Under the pieces are notes generated by a model. That model saw nothing but the letters and a program-made list of their open reading frames with translations. It searched no databases and was not told where the DNA came from. Positions 59,826 to 64,000 of a DNA stretch of 64,000 nt are shown in pieces. The translations under genes were made by a program, and so were the position numbers. The stretch lies in assembly GCA_964035545.1 (NCBI GenBank), contig OZ037766.1:27816173-27880172 (forward strand), given 5' to 3'. Source of the stretch: Bugula neritina. Lineage: Eukaryota; Bryozoa; Gymnolaemata; Cheilostomatida; Bugulidae. Positions within the stretch are counted from its first letter, which is position 1, and every line of letters starts with the position of its first letter.

Positions 59826-61004
59826 GGTGTGTATATAATACAAATATAAAAACTAAATCACATTCAAAGTTGGTTTGTTGCATAATCCCATTTTTGTGTG
59901 CCAAGCTTGTCAGGGTAATAAAAGTTTACTAACATAACTCAAATCACATCTCTCTGATGAGTGGTGCTGAAATTATTAATATAACAAGTATTGCTACTAG
60001 TTACTTGAAAGAGGAAATGGTTACCTGTTTAGTTTTGTGTAATGTGAGCTTTTGCAAGTGCTGCCTAATAAATATAACTATAGCTACATATATGATGGAA
60101 CTCATCTCCAAAACTTATAGCATAACATAGATGTTATACCCCCATGCAGGGAGTTAGTTTATCAACGGAAACACTCTTGTAGGTTTGATTAATTATTAAA
60201 TTAATTCGTTGACTATAATTTATGTAGCATGCAGAGGATGACAAAATACATGTTAAATAATCTTGTAACATTATAGTGTTCCAAACACAGCACACCACAC
60301 TCACACTATTCACTAAAGCTACATAAAGCCCTGATGTTGCTTATCATTAAAGCAACAGACTTGGTTTCAATACAGGGGCAGCAACAGTTAATAGAATACC
60401 GAGGCTTTGTCAGCATTTTTAAAAATTATTAGTTTTCGTAAGTTGCCATTATTTTGCTCTCATAGTTGCTTTTTCTTGTGATAGAATTCTCACAACCATG
60501 TTTATGGTAGATAGATATTTTATTGTTTTATTATGGTGACTGCTATTAGTTTGGAAATCTCCCATTTATAGTTATTAATAGAGTTATGTGCTCATGGTAA
60601 TATAATTAATTTCTAAAAGCTATATATAAATTTGAGGCAAGAATATTTTGCAATTTTTAAGACTTACATGCAAAAGAGAATGTTTGCTGCCTATACAAAG
60701 GACCTCTCAAGTTTATATATTATTAGGTTTAAAAGTTACAAGAAAAGGTGTGGAAAAGCAATTAAACAATTTATTGTAAACATTTGAAAAGAAAACAGGA
60801 ACTATTTTGCTTTAAGAGGGATATTAATATCATTAAATTATTATTGAATAAACTTGAAGTAAATCTTCAGTGTGATATTTATAAATGGTTAAAAATTAGA
60901 CAGGAAATTAATAGTGTTTAATTTGCAAGAAGAATTATAACTTTGTAGTTACGATCAGCCTATAAACATGCTCTGTTTAACGCATGTTTACTTTATATTG
61001 CGAA

Positions 61005-63167
61005 TCAATAATAGCCAAGCAACCACAGATCATCTTCATACCTTCTCCTTAAATCCAGTTCATTCTCCAGCTGTATAAAGGCTAAAAAAAAGAATATATA
61101 ATATATGTGGTAGTTCAAAACTTTAAAAATGTGAAGTTAGATCAAACTATTTTTAAGTTATTTTATAATGTATATTCATGCAATAAAACAGGCGCTGTTA
61201 TAGCACAACTTTTAGCAAAATATTTATTCTCTTGACACATTTAACATTTATTTTCGTATCATTTTTTGTAAAATTAATAACGATAGATCCTACATTGCCC
61301 GGTATGTTATAAGTAAAAGTTTCAAAAAAGTTTTAATGACCTTTATCTATTTTTATTCTAACAGCTGTTTTTTATAAATTATTGTATTACTTATAATTTG
61401 ATTTTAAACTAAGTTTTAATACGTAATAGCTTAAGCTAGCAGCGTGCAAAGACGCTTATCTGGTAACAAAAAACAATTTATACAGTTTTGTTTTTAGTTT
61501 ATGATGTTGAATAAAATATACAACTTAACTAGATCTTAAAAGAAACACAGTTTATAGATGATCATATTAACATAGCCTACTTACATATGCATTGACCAGA
61601 GGGAGGGTGGTACACGTATCCACTGCAGCATACAAGATTTGCACTCGAGCACCCTAGGTATGATGTAACCTCAATATAGGTATACTCTGCATAGTACTCC
61701 GTTGTTGTCCTGAAACAGATAAAGTTGTAGTTCAGTATTTGTGAATGTGATAGAAGTGGACCCAACACAATTTTGATTTCTATTTAACAATCAAGATATT
61801 GCTATGAATGTTGCAATGATATTTTATGAATGCTAAATGTATAAAGAGCATGCAGATAATATTATAAATAGCTTTATTTGCTATTTGAAACTATAAAAAA
61901 TGTAACGGAGCATTGAAAATTTTGTAATATTGTACATGATAAGATGGTGCGAGAAATAGACTGCAATATATTCAGGAATTGTCTTACACCACACTAGAGG
62001 ATCTAGAATGACATCTGCGTATTCCGAACAAGCCACATCTATAGGAGCGGCTACTGTAAACAGTCCTAGTTATTGTTTTAGCCCGAACCTGTAAAGAAGT
62101 AACAGCAAACAATAATAAAAATAATAATATTAATGAGGTGCAACTAAAATCATATTATAGTTTATTGGTTATATACAATCTTGTAATACACTATGATTAA
62201 GTGTTAGACGCAGCTTACATGCAGCTGCTACTTATATGCTAGAAAATTATTTCATCTGCTAAAAATAACTGCATCATTTTTATGTCAAGTTACGCCAAAT
62301 ATAGAAAAATAAATAATACATTAATCATTCCACACTTTCAAAATCAAGCTCACTAGTAATTATACCAATACAAAAGATGTTGATGCAATTTTATTTAAAA
62401 TGTTTAAGGACAGTTTTTATATCATAAACATGCAGACTCAAAATATTTATTTATTTGTAAATTAAGAAAATCAGTGAGCCTATAATATATTGGTTAGCAT
62501 ACTGCACTACAAAATTTATTTAGCTGAAAAGTATATTAACTCACCACCCTCCGTCTGCGTGTTGTACTAACAGTGTAGGTTCTGTCACAGCAGAAATTGT
62601 TTCCCCAATAAATGGACCTTTTAGATATTCCGTTCCCTTTCAACTTGTCCTAAAATAATGGAATTATATGCAGGGAAAAAGATACAAACAGACGTAGATA
62701 GCTATCAGTTATGTTTAATTTACAGGTAACTTAGTCAAATTGATTTTTAGATAAAATTTATGCCAAAAATGCAAAAAGAGGGATCATAGCAAAACGTAAC
62801 TTCATGTATTTATTTTAAAATGCTTGGAACTTGCGCAAATTTGTCGAAATAATTAGAAATAGTTAAATAATTTTGTACTGTAACATGACCAACTCAATGC
62901 AGAGTTATCCATTATTATAAAGTAATATTACATAAGAAAACAAAATCAAAATACCAGTGCACGGAGACACTCATCAATCATGCTTTGCTTTTCATCAGCA
63001 GAAAGCAGTGACAAGGCATTTTCAGTTTCCGAACTCAGCAAAGTTTCATTATCTCCAGGCACAGCTATGCTCTCATTATAGTCTTGTGTGTGGGGAAAGT
63101 CTAGCTGCGGTAGACTTTTGACACCCACAACAAGTACTACTAAGGTAATGGCAGCTATGATCTTCAT
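61005..63167 (-). CDS. Secreted EMI-like cysteine protein, paralogue 2
   Basis: Five coding exons: 63167-62955, 62649-62545, 62088-61988, 61709-61585, 61081-61005 (TGA); 206 aa. It has the same exon order and phases as paralogue 1. The signal peptide is identical (MKIIAAITLVVLVVGVKSLP), the propeptide is similar and the GNGISKRS processing site is the same. The mature part keeps all eight cysteines (FCC, YRC, RRC, LGC, VCC, GQC) and the CC-x-G-Y motif, but differs at many other positions. Exon 2 is two codons shorter and exon 4 two codons longer than in paralogue 1. The C-terminus is a charged tail (ENELDLRRRYEDDLWLLGYY). Secretion and KR processing are inferred from sequence; molecular role is unknown and EMI homology is tentative. 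Confidence 0.82.
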
Positions 63168-63590
63168 GTTTATATAATGTGAGCACAGCAAATATAATCA
63201 GGAAATGCTGTTTGTTCCTCCTGAAATGGCAAAAATAACTGGTTTATTTCACTAAAAAATTCAAACTAAAAATATTTGAATTAATCAAATATAATGAATG
63301 CAATTTGAAATTGTAGTATAAATGCTACACTGAGTTGCATGGACTACTAAATTTTAAGGACACAAAAACTATATCTACCCATACCTAATATTTTTTTATT
63401 ACTATAACAAAGTAAAAAAATAAAATAACATAATTAATACAAAATTCAAACTTGAAATGTTACAAATATGATTTTCAATGAAAAAAGAATTGCAACTTGA
63501 AGAGGAAAGTTGCAGTGTTACACTTACCAGACACTGTTAGGCAATGCTGCCGAGTAATAATGAATTAACAAAGGAGCTGCTTTTTATATA
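63168..63590 (-). promoter_or_regulatory. 5' UTR, non-coding exon and TATA box of paralogue 2
   Basis: A TATATAAAAA box lies at 63581-63590 (minus). A non-coding exon ends at 63528 (donor gtaagt) and the next exon starts at 63220 (acceptor ttcag), leading to the ATG at 63167. The coding-exon leader (tgctgtgctcacattatata) is conserved with paralogue 1. Confidence 0.58.
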
Positions 63591-64000
63591 CATGGTTTTC
63601 TGATAATATTATACACGTGACTATTTACTGGTATTTAAAGTCTGAACTCTAGATGATTAGCAATGAGACAGAACTCTTAGCATGGTTGACTGCCAGCAAC
63701 AGGAAAAGTGGTGTTGGCAGACACTTTATCTGTCACCCAGTTAATGCACCCAGTTAATGCCTAATTACTTTGTTTTGTTTCCAAAAAGGATACAACTGGG
63801 GTCAAATCAATCTTCTGAAAAATCGCATATAATGAGCCATATAACAGCAGTTTTATTTTCCCAGATGGGTCACAATTGTGGTTAGTTTTATGTGCAAGAT
63901 CAGATTACATTTGTGATATTCATAATACGATTTACAGTTATTGCTGTCATATCTTTTTGATAAATAAATATGAAAAGTGTAGAAAATGTGTATACTACAA

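Larger units (their letters stand above)
60015..64000. repeat. Segmental duplication, copy B (contains paralogue 2, runs off the window)
   Basis: Counterpart of 54485-58830. Similarity is still present at the right edge of the window (63800-63980 matches 58620-58780), so the duplicated block continues beyond 64000. Unique sequence with the GT minisatellite separates the copies. Confidence 0.75.

Noticed and set aside
59437-59904. Thr-His-Ser-rich minus-strand open frames
   Set aside because: Translation of the GT-based minisatellite in three frames.

Overview
This is an AT-rich, intron-rich animal genome segment. The introns use GT-AG boundaries, microsatellites and tRNA-derived SINEs are abundant, and no prokaryotic features (operons, Shine-Dalgarno sites, CRISPR) are present. 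The nuclear receptor, the DPM3 orthologue and the small secreted proteins point to an invertebrate metazoan. A spiralian/lophotrochozoan is my guess, but the sequence alone does not fix the phylum. All gene models below were spliced by hand by matching reading phase across splice sites; no transcript evidence was available.

Layout. (1) 2355-2925, minus: a complete two-exon DPM3 gene (91 aa). (2) 5819-16038, plus, head-to-head with DPM3: a multi-exon membrane transporter of the amino-acid/auxin-permease-like (SLC32/36/38-type) fold, about 510-520 aa. Its introns carry several minisatellites and a SINE. (3) 16.0-24.5 kb: non-coding, with a degenerate array of ~240-bp repeats, a 25-bp-stem hairpin and two SINE copies. 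(4) 24793-29743, minus: a complete seven-exon nuclear receptor (533 aa), steroid/estrogen-receptor-like in both the DNA-binding and ligand-binding domains but with key ligand and AF-2 positions changed. A (GT)108 tract sits in its last intron. (5) 29.7-54.2 kb: a gene desert with a tRNA-like Pol III unit at 39860, AT/G microsatellites and more SINE copies. (6) 54.5-64.0 kb, minus: two tandem paralogous five-coding-exon genes (208 and 206 aa). They encode secreted, dibasic-processed, cysteine-containing proteins whose cysteine pattern resembles an EMI domain. They lie in a segmental duplication that runs off the right edge of the window.

The genes do not form an obvious pathway. DPM3 is ER glycosylation housekeeping, the transporter is an integral membrane protein, the receptor is a transcription factor, and the duplicated pair are extracellular. 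The most novel material is the duplicated secreted family and the divergent receptor. A SINE family with at least seven copies, three of them with recognisable target-site duplications, is the main repeat finding.
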